A DNA stretch of 64,000 nt from Excoecaria cochinchinensis (taxonomy: Eukaryota > Streptophyta > Magnoliopsida > Malpighiales > Euphorbiaceae), in NCBI GenBank assembly GCA_947683425.1, contig CANTUQ010000060.1, forward strand, positions 930,001-994,000, read 5' to 3'. The notes beneath the pieces were generated by a model. The model ran no database searches, was not told the origin of the DNA, and saw only the letters and a program-made list of their open reading frames with translations. The translations under genes and the position numbers were made by a program. Shown piece by piece: positions 46,507 through 58,870 of the stretch (position 1 is its first letter; each line of letters starts with the position of its first letter).

Positions 46507-49500
46507 TGTCGGGCACAGCGGATAAATAAAAATAAATTAGTAGAACAAAATATAGACACCAGTAATTTAACGTGATTCACCCAAAACGTTTGAGTTACGT
46601 CCACGAGACAAACTCCGAAAATATTTCTTCCACTAATAAAATTAATGGGTATAAGAGAGAAAAATAACACAATAATTTTGAGATAAACCCAAAATAGTGG
46701 CACACAAATATTTCCCAAACTCACTATTTTGTCACTCCCCTTTTAGAAAAATATCCCAAATATTTTCTATTTCTTCTTTCTCTCGCTCTCTCAATCTTCT
46801 TTTATTTTGTTTATTTGAAGATTGAATGAATGAATCAAAAAAAAAAACGTATGCCTATTTATAGGCAATTCTTAGCAGCTAATATTGAAAAATCCAAAAG
46901 CCGTGCTGTATTTTCCTTTTGGTTTTTCAACACACGCCAACTTCTTTTGACTTTTCAAATTCATTCTTTTTTTTTTCTTTCAAATGGAGTGGGCCCCACC
47001 ATGTGGAGGAAACCCACATCCAACAATTCTCCCCCTTCCGACTACTTGGTGGGGGGCTCTGCTAGTCCTGCAGCTAGCCGACAATACTCAAAATTCTTTC
47101 TTGGTAGAGTTTTCGTTAACATGTCTGATCCATTTTCTTCCGTATGGATCTTCTCAAGCTGTAGTAGCTTCTTCTCCATCACATCTCTTATCCAATGATA
47201 TCTCACATTAATATGTTTTGATTTTGAATGGAATGAGGCATTCTTTCCAAGATGAATAGTACTCTAACTATCACAGAATAGTTGATATTTGTATTGCTGC
47301 AAACCAAGTTCTTTCAAGAACTTCTTCATCCATAGCAACTCTTTACAAGCTTCCGTTGCTGCTATAAACTCCGCTTCAGTTGTAGAAAGAGCAACACATT
47401 TTTGTGACTTTGACTGCCATGACACAGCTTCCCCTGCAAAGGTAATCAGGTAACCAGAAGTGGATTTTCTGAAATCCACATCGCCAGCCATATCTGCATC
47501 TGTGTATCCAGCTAATATAGGTTTGTCATTTCCAAAATATAGACATGTTTTGGAAGTTCCTCGAAGATACTTGAAAATCCATTTTACTACAGCCCAATGT
47601 TCCTTTTCAGGATTTGAAAGGAATCTACTCACAACTCCAACTGCATGAGCGATATCTAGCCGGGTGCACACCATAGCATACATCAAACTTCCAATTGCTG
47701 AAGCATATGGAATTTTATCTATCTCTTTCTTCTCTTTATCCGTAGAAGGGCTTTGTTTAGAACTCAGCTTAAAGTGATTAGGTAGAGGACAACTAATTGC
47801 TTTAGCGTTATCCATATTAAATCTCTGAAGTACTTTCTCAATGTACCTCTCTTGTGATAACCACAATTTCTTGGCGCATCTGTCTCTGATAATACTCATG
47901 CCAAGAATCTGCTTTGCTGGCCCCAAGTCTTTCATAGCAAAAGACTTATTCAACTGCTTCTTCAAGTTGTTAATTCTGGAAATATTCTGGCCAACAATCA
48001 ACATATCATCCACATAGAGCAAAAGGATAATGAAATCATCATTAGAGAATTTTTGCACAAAAACACAATGATCTGAAGTAGTCTTTTTGTAGCCTTGCTA
48101 CCCCATAACATACTCGAACTTCTTGTACCATTGTCTCGGTGCCTGTTTTAAGTCGTAGAGGCTTTTCTTCAACTTGCAAACATAATTCTCTTTTCCTCTT
48201 TCTTTGAACCCCTCTAGCTGCTCCATGTATATCTTTTCTTCCAAATTACCATATAGGAAGGCAGTTTTGACATCTATTTGTTCAACCTCCAGGTCAAGAC
48301 TTGCTGCTAACCCCAGCACAGTTCGAATAGATGTCATTTTCACAACTGGTGAGAAAATCTCATCAAAGTCAACTCCTTTTCTTTGACTGAATCCCTTGAC
48401 AACCAGTCTGACTTTATAATGTGGACTGAAACTGTGTTCTTCATGTTTAATCCTGAACACCCATCTATTTTTCAAGGCCCTTCTGCCTTTGGGCAACTTC
48501 ACCAATTCAAAAGTTTTGTTCTCATGCAAGGACTTCATCTCATCTTGCATGGCCTCAATCCATTTCTGTTTGGATTCATCATCTATGGCTTCTGGATAAC
48601 TCTCAGGTTCTCTCCCTTCAGTAATAGTGACATACTGGTCACGAGGATATCTAGAAGATGGTCCTCTTGTTCTTTCACTTCTCCTTTGTGGAGGTGGTGT
48701 TCCTCTTGGAACCGGAGAAGCCATAGGTGTTGGTGCTGGAAAATCATCTTGATCATCATCATCATCATCAGAACCAACTTTTATAGGAGCATCATCATCG
48801 TCAGGTGGATAAACCTGGTCTTCATCTCTAACTTCTCTTGGCACCGGTGTTGGAGGACCATTGGAATCAGGAACATCCTTCTTCATTTTGTCAATGTCTT
48901 CAATGGTCTCATCTTCAACAAATACAGCATTGCGACTCCGGATAAGTTTCTTCTCAATAGCATCATAAAATCTATAGCCAAATTGATCTTGACCATAGCC
49001 AATAAAAATACACTGTCTTGTCTTGGCATCAAGTTTGGACCTCTCATCCTTGGCGATATGAACAAATGCTTTACAGCCAAATACCCGCAGATGATCATAG
49101 GAAATATCTTTTCCTGACCATACTCTATTTGAAACATCCATCTTGGGAGGAGTACAAGGTGAAAGATTCAACACATGTGCAACTGTGAGTATAGCTTCAC
49201 CCCAAAAAATCTTAGGCAACTTTACATGTGAGAGTATACATCTGACTCTCTCCATCAAAGTTCTATTCATCCTCTCAGTTAAGCCATTCAACTGCGGTGT
49301 CTTTAGAGGTATCATCTGATGCCGGATGCCATGCTCTTTGTAATAAACGTGAAATGGTCTAGTATATTTTCCACCATTATCTGTACGGATGCATTTTAAC
49401 TTCTTCCCAGTCTGTCTCTCAACTGAGGCATGAAATTCTTTGAAGACATCTAGCACCTGATCTTTTATCTTCAGAAGATATACCCACGTCTTCCTCGAAT

Positions 49501-51764
49501 GATCATCAATGAAAGTCACAAAATACTGAGCACCACCAAGTGACTTTGGCATTGGTCCACATAAATCTGAGTGAATCAGATCTAACACATTCTCCATTCA
49601 GGAAGGAGGGAAACTTTTAAAAGCAACTCTGTTTTGCTTTCCAAATAGACAATCAACACATTTGTCTAAGTGTACTTCATCCATACCGGGCAATACTTTC
49701 TTCTTGGCTAGGCTTTTCATTGCTTTTTCACCCATGTGGCCAAGTTTCCGATGCCATCGTTCAATTACACTATCTTTCTCCATGATAGCTACTGTGTCGG
49801 TGGAGAGCTTTGCTTCCATTACATACAGAGTTGTATGATTTTCACCTCTAGCCACTACTAATGAGCCTTTTGTAAGCTTTCATTTGTCATAAATGAAGGA
49901 ACTGCAATATCCCTCATTTCCAAGTTTGCGTACAGAGATCAAATTCAGGCGCATGTCTGGAATATGACTGACATCCTTCAGAATTAGTCTAGCGCCATTC
50001 TCTGTTTCTAAGCAAACATCTGCTCTGCCAACAATCTTTGACAGACCTTCATTTCTCATCTTAACAATACCAAAATCTCCTGGTGTGTATGATGAGAAGA
50101 ATTCTCTACGAAATGTAGCATGAATGGTAGCGCCACTATCAAGTACCCAACTGGACTCCTGAGATATAAGATTAATAACATTTTCATCATAAACGATATT
50201 GAATTCGTCTATGATATTTGTCTGCTCATCATCACTGCTGTCATCTCTCTTCACAGCTCTGCTTCGGTTCTCTTGTTCCTTTTTGAACTTTTTACAGAAC
50301 TTTTAATGTGACCCTTCTTTTTACAGTGATGGCATTCAACATTGGCATATTTGTTTGACTTTCCTCTGCTCTTGCCTCTAGGATTTTGTTCCCTAGACTG
50401 TCTCCTTCCTCTAGATTCTGTAACTAGAACATCTGATTGTGATGAAGAAGATGAGGCATGTGATCTCCTTCTCATTTCTTCATTCAGGATACTACTTTTT
50501 ATAATCTCCATGTTGACTACACCATTGGGCGCAGTGTTGGTGATGAAAATCTTTAAAGTCTCCCAAGACTGTGGCAGAGAGGCTAACACCAATAAATCAA
50601 ATACTTCATCATCCAGCTTTACTCCCATTCTATTTAACTGATCTTGGATCCCTTCCATCTCATTTAAGTGGTATGGCAAGGAAGTTCCTTCTCTATATCT
50701 TACTTGTACCAACTTGGTCAAGCAAAATAATTTGTTATTTCCTGTCTTTGAAGAATACAACGTCTTCAGCTTACTCCACAGTGTTCTGGCATCTGTCTCA
50801 TTACAGATATGATTGAACACATTGTCTTCGATAAATTATCGGATAAAACTGCACACCTGCTCGTGGTCGAACTTCCAGTCCTCATCGGTTTTACCTTCGG
50901 GTTTTGCTGTGGCAAACACCAGCAAATGCATTTTCATCACAATTAGAAGATCTTTCATCTTCTTACTCCAGATGTGGTAGTTTGAGCCATTTAGGTAGAT
51001 CATTCTGCTAATTTTTGCCTCCATTTAGATCGAAATTAGATGGACTTCTTCGATCCAAAAAAAAAATTCTGACGGTAAATAGTACCCGTATACGTGAATA
51101 GTAACCGTATACATGAATAGTACCTTCTGTATGAACGGTGCCGTATACGTAAACAGTACTAAAGGAAAAATCTTTTCTGATGTGGAAGATCAGTCTACGC
51201 TGCAACCACAGAGCATACTAAGAAATAACTTTGGCTCTGATACCAGTTGTTGGGCACAGCGGATAAATAAAAATAAATTAGCAAAACAAAATATAGACAC
51301 CAGCAATTTAACGTGGTTCACCCAAAACGTTTGGGTTACGTCCACGGGACAAATTCCGAAAATATTTCTTCCACTAATAAAATTAATGGGTACAAGAGAG
51401 AAAAACAACACAATAATTTTGAGATAAATCCAAAATAGTGGCACACAAGTATTTACCAAACTTACTATTTTGTCACTCCCCTTTTAGAAAAATATCCCAA
51501 ATATTTTTCTATTTCTTCTTTCTCTCGCTCTCTCAATCTTCTTTTATTTTGTTTATTTGAAGATTGAATGAATGAATAAAAAAAAACGTATGCCTATTTA
51601 TAGGCAATTCTTAGCAGCTAATATTGAAAAATCTAAAAGCCGTGCTGTATTTTCCTTTTGATTTTTTCAACACACACCGACTTCTTTTGACTTTTCAAAT
51701 TCATCATTTTTTTTTCTTTCAAATGGAGTGGGCCCTACCATGTGGAGGAAACCCACATCCAACA
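46507..51764 (-). mobile_element. Complete Copia retrotransposon (Tnt1/Tork-like) nested in the CACTA element
   Basis: The LTRs are at 46507-47025 (3', 519 bases) and 51248-51764 (5', 517 bases). On the minus strand they start TGTTGGATGTGGG. CTTTC flanks both sides (46502-46506 and 51765-51769). The primer site TGGTATCAGAGCC follows the 5' LTR at 51245-51233, and the polypurine tract GGAAGGGGGAGAAT precedes the 3' LTR. LTR differences in the first 215 bases are about a dozen, nearly all transitions, which indicates a fairly young insertion. The gene order is gag, protease, integrase, reverse transcriptase, RNase H. Confidence 0.93.
47042..51024 (-). pseudogene. Copia gag-pol with few disabling mutations
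   Basis: Gag starts at ATG 51024 (MEAKISRMIYLNGSNYHIW). Its zinc knuckle CHHCKKKGHIKSSVK lacks the final Cys. Protease has WVLDSGATIHAT at about 50155. Integrase has the zinc-finger part WHRKLGHMG...CVDCLFGK, then HSDLCGP, FVTFIDDHSRKTWVYLL and RTDNGGKY. Reverse transcriptase has KARLV replaced by KVRLV, LYDLKQAPRQW and an intact LYVDDM at about 48010. RNase H runs from ADMAGDVDFRKSTSGY to the final stop at 47042. Breaks are one frame change near 50250 and in-frame stops near 50836, 49877, 49598, 48098 and 47264. The protein would otherwise be near full length. Confidence 0.88.
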
Positions 51765-52535
51765 CTTTCCTCACCTCTTAACTACACTGAAAAAATTGCA
51801 TCACACTATCTCTTTTATAGCTATTTTGTGAATCAATTCATTCCACAAATTACTGATTTATATGAACTATATTTTATATACTAACTTTACTAAGGCGGAA
51901 ACTAGCATTATATAAACTATAATTTACATGCTAAAATATGTATTTTTTTCATTAATTATTACTTTTGAAAATTTATTTCATATTGATTTTTTACAATTTT
52001 TATTTTGACCTAATAACAGTAAACAAAATCAATTATATTAAGTGACTATATAATTTTCTAGTTTTAGATTCTTTTTATTTTCATTATCTAACATTAACTG
52101 CTAAAATGCTTTCAGAATTGCTTTAACTTAATCCATGAAAACTCCATTGCAAAAATTTCAACACCAGTAATATCCACAGCCATCCGAAAATTAAAGCAAA
52201 AATCTCAACTTTCATAAAAGAGAATTCAAAAAAACTACATTAACAAAATACACAACAACATTTACATTATTCTCCATTAAAGTATAATATTAAATTTACT
52301 AATTAAAAAAAAAACAAATACCTGATTATGTTCTCGTCGGAGACAGTACGCCTGAGCAAGCGACGGGGTGGAGGAGATCGCCAGATTCGTTCCGTCGGTG
52401 GCGCTGGGACCGGACAGCAAAGGGCACCGGAGTGGAGAGAGGGCAGATCTGGAACGGAGGGAGAGGGGGGAAAGAAAGAAGAGGGGAAAAGAAAGAGAGG
52501 GAAAAAAAGGAGGAGTTAGGGATTTAATCCCGAAA

Positions 52536-52867
52536 TTTAGAGACGGAATAATAATTCCGTCTCTAAATAGAGACGAAATTATGAATTCCGTCTCTATTTT
52601 TAAAGACGAAAAAGTTCCGTCTCTAAAAATAGAGACGGAATTCGTATTCCGTCTCTATTTAGAGACGGAATAGGAGTTCCGTCTCTAAATAGAGACGAAA
52701 TTTGTATTTCGTCTCTATTTAGAGACGGAAATCGATTTCAGTTTCTATTTAGAGACGCAAAAATTATTCCGTCTCTAAATACCGTATCCAATTCTGGAGG
52801 AAAACAATCCCACCATTTTTAACGACCAAATTTAGAGATGGAATGATTTCCGTCTCTATTTTATCTT
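52536..52867. repeat. CACTA subterminal array, right end
   Basis: At least ten AGAGACGG/CCGTCTCT motif pairs mirror the left array and stop just before the terminal TTTCTTGTAGTG. The preceding purine-rich stretch (52430-52515) may be leader or promoter sequence of the element, but no product is supported. Confidence 0.85.
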
Positions 52868-52879
52868 TTTCTTGTAGTG

Positions 52880-53164
52880 ATGTTTTTCTATTTGCTTATC
52901 TCGAGTCCTATTATTTTTAGTGGCAAATTTGAATCAGTTATATAATAGTAAGTGCATTTTTAGTCTAAAAACTAGGGATGAGAAAAAAAAAACCGATTGA
53001 TGTGATGGTAAGCTTATGTGGATTGAAATCAGTCTATTATGTATTTTTCTATTTGCATATCTAGATTCCTGTTACTTTTAGTGGCAAATTTGAACCGGTT
53101 ATATAATAGTAAGTGCATTTTTAGTCTAAAAACTAGGGATGAGAAAAAAAATCGGTTGATACGA
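52880..53164 (+). repeat. Tandem duplication of about 160 bases; first copy split by the CACTA element
   Basis: Unit 1 is 44423-44460 joined to 52880-53004; unit 2 is 53005-53164. They share ATGGTAAGCTTATGTGG at the start, TAGTGGCAAATTTGAA, TTATATAATAGTAAGTGCAT and TAGTCTAAAAACTAGGGATG. Unit 2 runs unbroken through the point where the CACTA element sits in unit 1. Confidence 0.88.
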
Positions 53165-54091
53165 TTGACCAGAAAATCGGTTAGAAACCAGACTGATGGA
53201 CTGGTTAACCGATTGTAACGGACTGATTAATGGTTAGTATTTTGAAAAAACCGATATTAATGGACCGGTTTATTTTTTTCTTATGAATCGATTAACCGAA
53301 CCGAAAAATCGAAACATGATCACCCATACAATTTATTAACTTTATTTCACTATTTCTTTCTTTTTAATACAATTTTTTATTTCATTATTTTCATATTTAA
53401 TTATTTATATTCCTTTAATTATCCTTTACTTTAAAATATATTTCAATTTTACTTTATTTTTTTAAAGACATTTTAGTTAATTTATTAATTGTTCAATATG
53501 TTCATATTTAGTAATTCTTATTATTTCTTGATTTATCAATTTTCTATCAATAAAAATCAGAATATATATATTCGAAAAGTTATATAATATAAATATATTA
53601 ACTAAATTTTTTAATAATTTTTTTAAAAAATTAAAATTTTTAATATATATGAAAATAACGTGTCTCAAGTCAAAAAAATAAAAGAAAATAGTTATATCAA
53701 ATGGATTTATTTTAATAATTTTGTATTTTTTAAGTATTTTTGCTGCATTTTTTTTGTTTCATTATTCAAATTATTTTTAAATTTTTAAGTTTTTTTTTTT
53801 AAATTGGTGATTAGTAAGTATAATCATATATCTAATTAGAGGTGATCATTGACCAGTTAATTCATTTACTTATTAAGTATCTTGAACATTTTAATTTTAT
53901 TTATAAATATAAATTAATTGTAGTGGTTAACAGAAAAAAATATTGATTAACCGATCTCAAAATTCGAAACCGGGAAACTGGTTAACTGATAGTAACGGAC
54001 TGATTAATAGTTAGTATATTTTCAAAACCGATATTAATTGACTGATTTTTTTAAGCTCAGGGACTGATTAACCGGTCCATACTCACCCCCA
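53134..54091 (-). mobile_element. hAT-type element, complete copy with CTAAAAAC target duplication
   Basis: The termini are TAGGGATGAG and CTCACCCCCA, slightly changed from the family TAGGGGTGAG. CTAAAAAC lies on both sides (53126-53133 and 54092-54099), a perfect 8-base duplication. The subterminal regions carry repeated ACCGATTAACCG and AACGGACTGATTAA motifs. Its right edge is about 215 bases upstream of the hydrolase TATA box. Confidence 0.85.
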
Positions 54092-54306
54092 CTAAAAACA
54101 TACTTACATAGCAAATGTGTACCATTTTCAATACTTTAGGTGTAAATTTGATTCAAAATATACACAAATATATAACATTTGTAAACATAATTAAGATTCA
54201 AAAATTATTTTTTATTTGAAAATTCGAATTATTATAAATTTATATACGCCTCAATAAAGATGATTTGGTGGCAAGTGTATAGAAGCGGACAGTGAATTTA
54301 ATTTTC

Positions 54307-54314
54307 TATATAAA
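54307..54314 (+). promoter_or_regulatory. TATA box of the hydrolase gene
   Basis: TATATAAA, 99 bases before the start codon at 54406. Confidence 0.5.
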
Positions 54315-54405
54315 TTCAGTAATAAAAGCTATTTTAGATTAAATTATTTTATAATTGTGCACTTAAACCTCCGAGTCATCCATTCGGCTGAATTTTGTGA
54401 GAGAA

Positions 54406-56532
54406 ATGGCGAGCACCCTAGCGATTTACATGTTCTTATTGCAGAGGATCCTAAAGCTAGCAGGAATCAAACCACAAGCAGTAGAAATCGAACCAGGCAC
54501 AGTGGTTCACTTCTGGGTCCCGACCAAAACCAGCACCAACAAACCAGCTGTTGTGTTTCTTCATGGTTTTGGAGTAGATGGGATTTTAACATGGCAATTT
54601 CAGGTCCGATCGTTGGCATCAAATTATGCAATTTACGTCCCCGATTTCCTCTTCTTTGGCGGGTCGACCACCGACAAAACCGACCGGTCACCTTCTTTTC
54701 AAGCCGAATGTGTAGCTAAAAGTCTGAAGAAACTTGGCGTAGAAGAGTGTAGCTTGGTTTGTCTGAGCTATGGAGGAATGGTTGGGTTCAAAATAGCTGG
54801 GATGTACCCGGATTTGGTTAAGTCAATGGTGGTTAGTGGTTCGGTTTTGGCACTGACCGAATCGGTTAGTTCAGGTGGTTTAAACAGAATAGGGTTCTCT
54901 TCTTGGGCTGAATATTTGATTCCTCGTACAGTTGAAGGTGTTAAACAAACATTTGATCTTGCTACCTACAAACTTCCATGGTTGCCTAACTTTGTTTTAA
55001 AAGTTCTTTTGAAAGTAAGGTTTAATTCATTATTGCATGTTAATTTTTTTAATTCCTTAATCATTGTTTTTTCAGATTAAATATTTTAATTTTTTTTATT
55101 AAAAAAATTATTTGTAGGTCATGTCTGATCACAGGAAGGAAAGGGTTGAACTTCTTGATGCTTTGATCACACCGGACAAAGAGTTTACCATTCCCCATTT
55201 CTCACAGGTTATTAGAAATTTATGTTTTGATTTTTTAAATAGTTTTATTTTTATAGTTCTGATAATATATTCCCTCCATTCCATTTTATGTGTCATTTTT
55301 AAATAAAATATAAATTTTATTTATCTGACACTTTTGATTTTGTACTGACACTTTTAACCTTCCAATAAAATTTAATTTTCTTTTTTTAATGAAATTTGAC
55401 TAATTAAATTTAAGTTTTTACACTTAATTATTCAATTTTATTTTAAATTTGAATCTAATTAATATTTTTAATTTTAGTAAAAATAATAAAAGTGACATAT
55501 AAAATAGAATGGAGGGAATATTTTATTATATTAATTATTGAGAGAGGAGGCAAGCAAATTAATGCAGAAATTTATCTTATTTAGGGCAGATTTATTATAA
55601 AAGATTTGTTTAAAAATCAAACTCAAGATTTTACAAGTTAGTAATAAATAATATTGTACTATTGAAATTATTAAATGAGTTTAAAATATATAAGCATCGG
55701 AGTCATTAGTTTTGAAAAGTACTTTCAAAGTATTCATTAATGAGCGGCTCTCAGTCCAGTAGAGTCTGCTAGCAAATTCTGACTTCTTCTTCTTCTTCAT
55801 TTTTCTAATAAAATTATATGCGATAATAGCATCTTTATGTTAAAAAATAGCACAGGAAAAAAACACACAAAAAAACAAGGCATCCTTTGTTTTCAATGAA
55901 ATTATGTACTTACTCGGTTGATTTTTTCAAGTGTCGCTTTCGATCTTTTAATAAATATAAGGAAAATTATTAATTATCATAAATTTTATATATGCTGGTT
56001 ATAATTTATTATAATATCTTTTTATTAATTATTTCATTTTTATTGCAAATATAAAGTTCGAAAAGGGATAGTCGAAGTGAAAAAAATTAAAATAAAAAGC
56101 CACGATTAAACATAAATAGATGAAGTATTATTATATGATAAACATAAAGAAGAGTACCTTTACAATTTCAAGAAAACAATTCCAAAAGCCATATTCATAT
56201 TTTTATTTAAAGAATTAATAATAAAATTGCTACATCTTATTATTATTATTATTGATTGCAGAAGATTCATATCTTATGGGGAGAGAATGACAAAATTTTC
56301 AACATGGAAGTTGCTCACAACTTGAAACAGTATGTCTTAATTCTATTATAATTTTTGAAAATTGTGATTTTAATTAATTAATTTCGGGAAATATTTATGC
56401 AGGCAACTAAATGGAAAAGCAACATTGCATTGCATAGAGAAGGCAGGCCATCTGGTTCAATTAGAGAGACCATTTGCCTATAATTCCCAACTCAACCAAA
56501 TTCTGTCCTCTATTTACCAAGATCCACAATAG
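54406..56532 (+). CDS. Alpha/beta-hydrolase fold protein, four exons
   Basis: The exons are 54406-55014, 55118-55207, 56262-56329 and 56403-56532, all with GT-AG junctions, giving 298 residues. The fold is shown by FLHGFG (oxyanion loop, about residue 50) and a complete triad: Ser121 in CLSYGG, Asp243 in WGENDKIF and His272 in KAGHLVQLERP. The nucleophile elbow has Cys where most family members have the first Gly of GxSxG. A hydrophobic segment at the N-terminus (TLAIYMFLLQRILKLAG) may be a membrane-associated helix. The family includes esterases and epoxide hydrolases; the substrate cannot be told from the sequence. The start is the first ATG after the TATA box. Intron 2 (1,054 bases) holds a MITE. 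Confidence 0.9.
55270..55518. mobile_element. Stowaway-like MITE in hydrolase intron 2
   Basis: The ends TTCCCTCCATTCCATTTTAT and its imperfect inverse ATAAAATAGAATGGAGGGAA are typical of Stowaway (Tc1/mariner) MITEs, and TA flanks both sides (55268-55269 and 55519-55520). It is 249 bases, AT-rich and non-coding. Confidence 0.85.
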
Positions 56533-58850
56533 AATTAGATTGGATCCAATTTGAATTACATTTTTATTAGTCAAATTGATAGGATCAATGGTACCATTTT
56601 TTTTAGGGCTTGGAATTTCCTTTTTAAATATTTGTTATGGAAAATTTTTAACATTGATTGAATTCATAAACTAGCAATACCAATAAATTAAAATTTATTA
56701 GTAATATTATTAGAATTTTTTCACCATGATATGCACAATCTCACAATAGTATATATAGTATAGGATTACTAATTCAATTTACGCAAGATTTTTTTTTTTT
56801 TAAAAAGAAATTTAAAAGGTCTTAATTATATTTCTTAATCGTGTTTTCATTGGTTGCTTTTAATTAACTTTAGATAGGAATAATTATATTATGAGATTAT
56901 AAAGTGAACAAACTTAAGCATACATGCAAACTACACTAGATTTAAACATGTTATCATTTTGATAACATATGGAATAACATTTTTTTTTTTTAACATATAT
57001 AGATAAAAGCACGTTACGACATACAATTAATTATTTAAATAACTGGTTTAAATTAAAGAAGAAATGCGAAGCAAAATACTATTATCAATACTTAAATACA
57101 ACAAGGAAATATGAACACCAATTATGAATTAAATATTCACTTAGATCTCTTAATTCTAGGCTAAAGTTGGTAGGTAAAAAGCTCATATACATGTTAATTA
57201 TGAATAGTGCGGTAAAAAATAAAAATAAAATTAAAAGGTCGATATTGACACTACTCTGGACATATCTTCGTATATACACCTATTTTATATATTGTTTTAT
57301 TAATATTTCCAATTTTTTTCTATTTGCATTGTTTTATTAATCTCTCGAATCTTTTCCACTTCGTGTTGTTTTATTAAATTTTCGAATCTTTTACTCTCTT
57401 CGGAAGTAATATCAAACGGCAATTAAAATGGGGTTTCACGTCAAGATTAAATGGTCCAGTTTCAATTAAATTAATATCAACTATACTCATGTAATTGTTA
57501 TTATATATAAATTACCATATCGCGAGACATCACACAAATAAGTAAGGCCACAATTCAATCATATTGTAAAAACATATACTAATCTAGTAACTTGAATATC
57601 ATACTTGCAGATAGGAGCGGACATGTATTCAAACAGTTTATGAGAGCAAAAATTTGTGAGGGATGGGGTGAAATTATAAAACAAAAAACTTTAGGGGATT
57701 AAACTATAAATTTTACTTCAATTCTTTTTTTTTTTTTAAAAAAAATGCAATTATGGGCATATGATACTGTGCACAATGATGTATATGCGTGTATTACATC
57801 TGATCGCACGCGTATAAGATTGAATGGTACAAATGCACGCACACCACATATACCCACTTAGCCCCACTAATTATGGGGTTCTTGTGTGTCTACCATTGCT
57901 TTTATTATTATTATTATTATTATGGTGGAGTAATCAAAATGATGATAGGTACAAACATATAGTAGATATATCATACTACTGATTATAAATATAGTTTCAT
58001 ATTAGGTAGGAGGAGCTATGATCTCAGTTACAACATAGAAAGGAAAAAAGAAAAAAAGAAAAAAAGAAAAAAGTTCTTCACATATGTAGATCGTACGATC
58101 CGTAATCCACCTTTTACAAATTTACGGCTAAGATTGCGATATCAATGGCCTCAGGACTGTTCTTGCATTGCAACCGACCATGCAAACCTTCAAAAAAAAT
58201 AAAAAACACTACTAATTAGGCAGTGGTTAGTTTACTTTTTAATATACCATATTTTTCGTATTTTAAATAATACGTTGATGGTTAAAAAGTAAATAATGTC
58301 ATATTATAAAAGCAACCGTAATTAGCTTTATATTTTGTTGGCAAAATAGGAAAAGAAATTGTAAATCACTCCAAAATGTGGCAAATTTTGAGCTTTATTT
58401 CTGTCAAAGTCTCAAAGATACTTTGGATAAGATAAATGCATGTTATTAAATCAAAACAATTCAAAAAATATATTGATTATTGAGAAAGAGATATATTTTA
58501 TCTCTACATTTAAAATTTTTCAGTTGAAAGAGGAGTATTGATTGATATATAAAACTCAAAGAAATGTAGACTTTAGTTGAAGAACTAATCGATTTATTTC
58601 CAGTATCCCCTTTTTCTCAGTAATCATAGTACTTATTATTTTTGGGAAATGCATGTAGACCTTGCAGTCCTATGATTGATTCATGCAAAATATGTGCATG
58701 TTCTTTACAAATCATTACCATTGATTTTGAAAATTTAAATGCCAAAGATAATATGCATGCATGGGAATAACAATCCAAGAATAATAAAACTAATCACTCG
58801 GATTTTGATTTGGCCAGTACTTGATTAGAAGTGTGAGAAGATTATAGATT
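56533..58850. other. Intergenic, AT-rich
   Basis: No gene is supported. A TTA microsatellite lies at about 57901-57921. The last part adjoins the 3' untranslated sequence of the second RADIALIS-like gene. Confidence 0.5.
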
Positions 58851-58870
58851 ACCTTGGAAAAGTAAGAAAA

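Larger units (their letters stand above)
44461..52879 (-). mobile_element. CACTA (En/Spm) transposon interrupted by a Copia element
   Basis: CACTACAAGAAA at 44461-44472 and its inverse TTTCTTGTAGTG at 52868-52879 are classic CACTA termini. Both ends carry dense subterminal arrays of AGAGACGG and its inverse CCGTCTCT. Without the nested Copia and its duplication the element is about 3.2 kb. The 3-base flanks ATA and ATG differ at one base. The only protein remnant is a TNP1-like fragment (45167-45427), so this is a non-autonomous or decayed member. Orientation is taken from that fragment. Confidence 0.88.

Noticed and set aside
48383..49117. Plus-strand open frame of 244 codons
   Set aside because: It is the opposite strand of the Copia integrase and reverse transcriptase; the product has no domain.
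52328..52519. Purine-rich frame near the right CACTA end as a gene
   Set aside because: Low-complexity Arg/Gly/Lys product; more likely untranslated element sequence.
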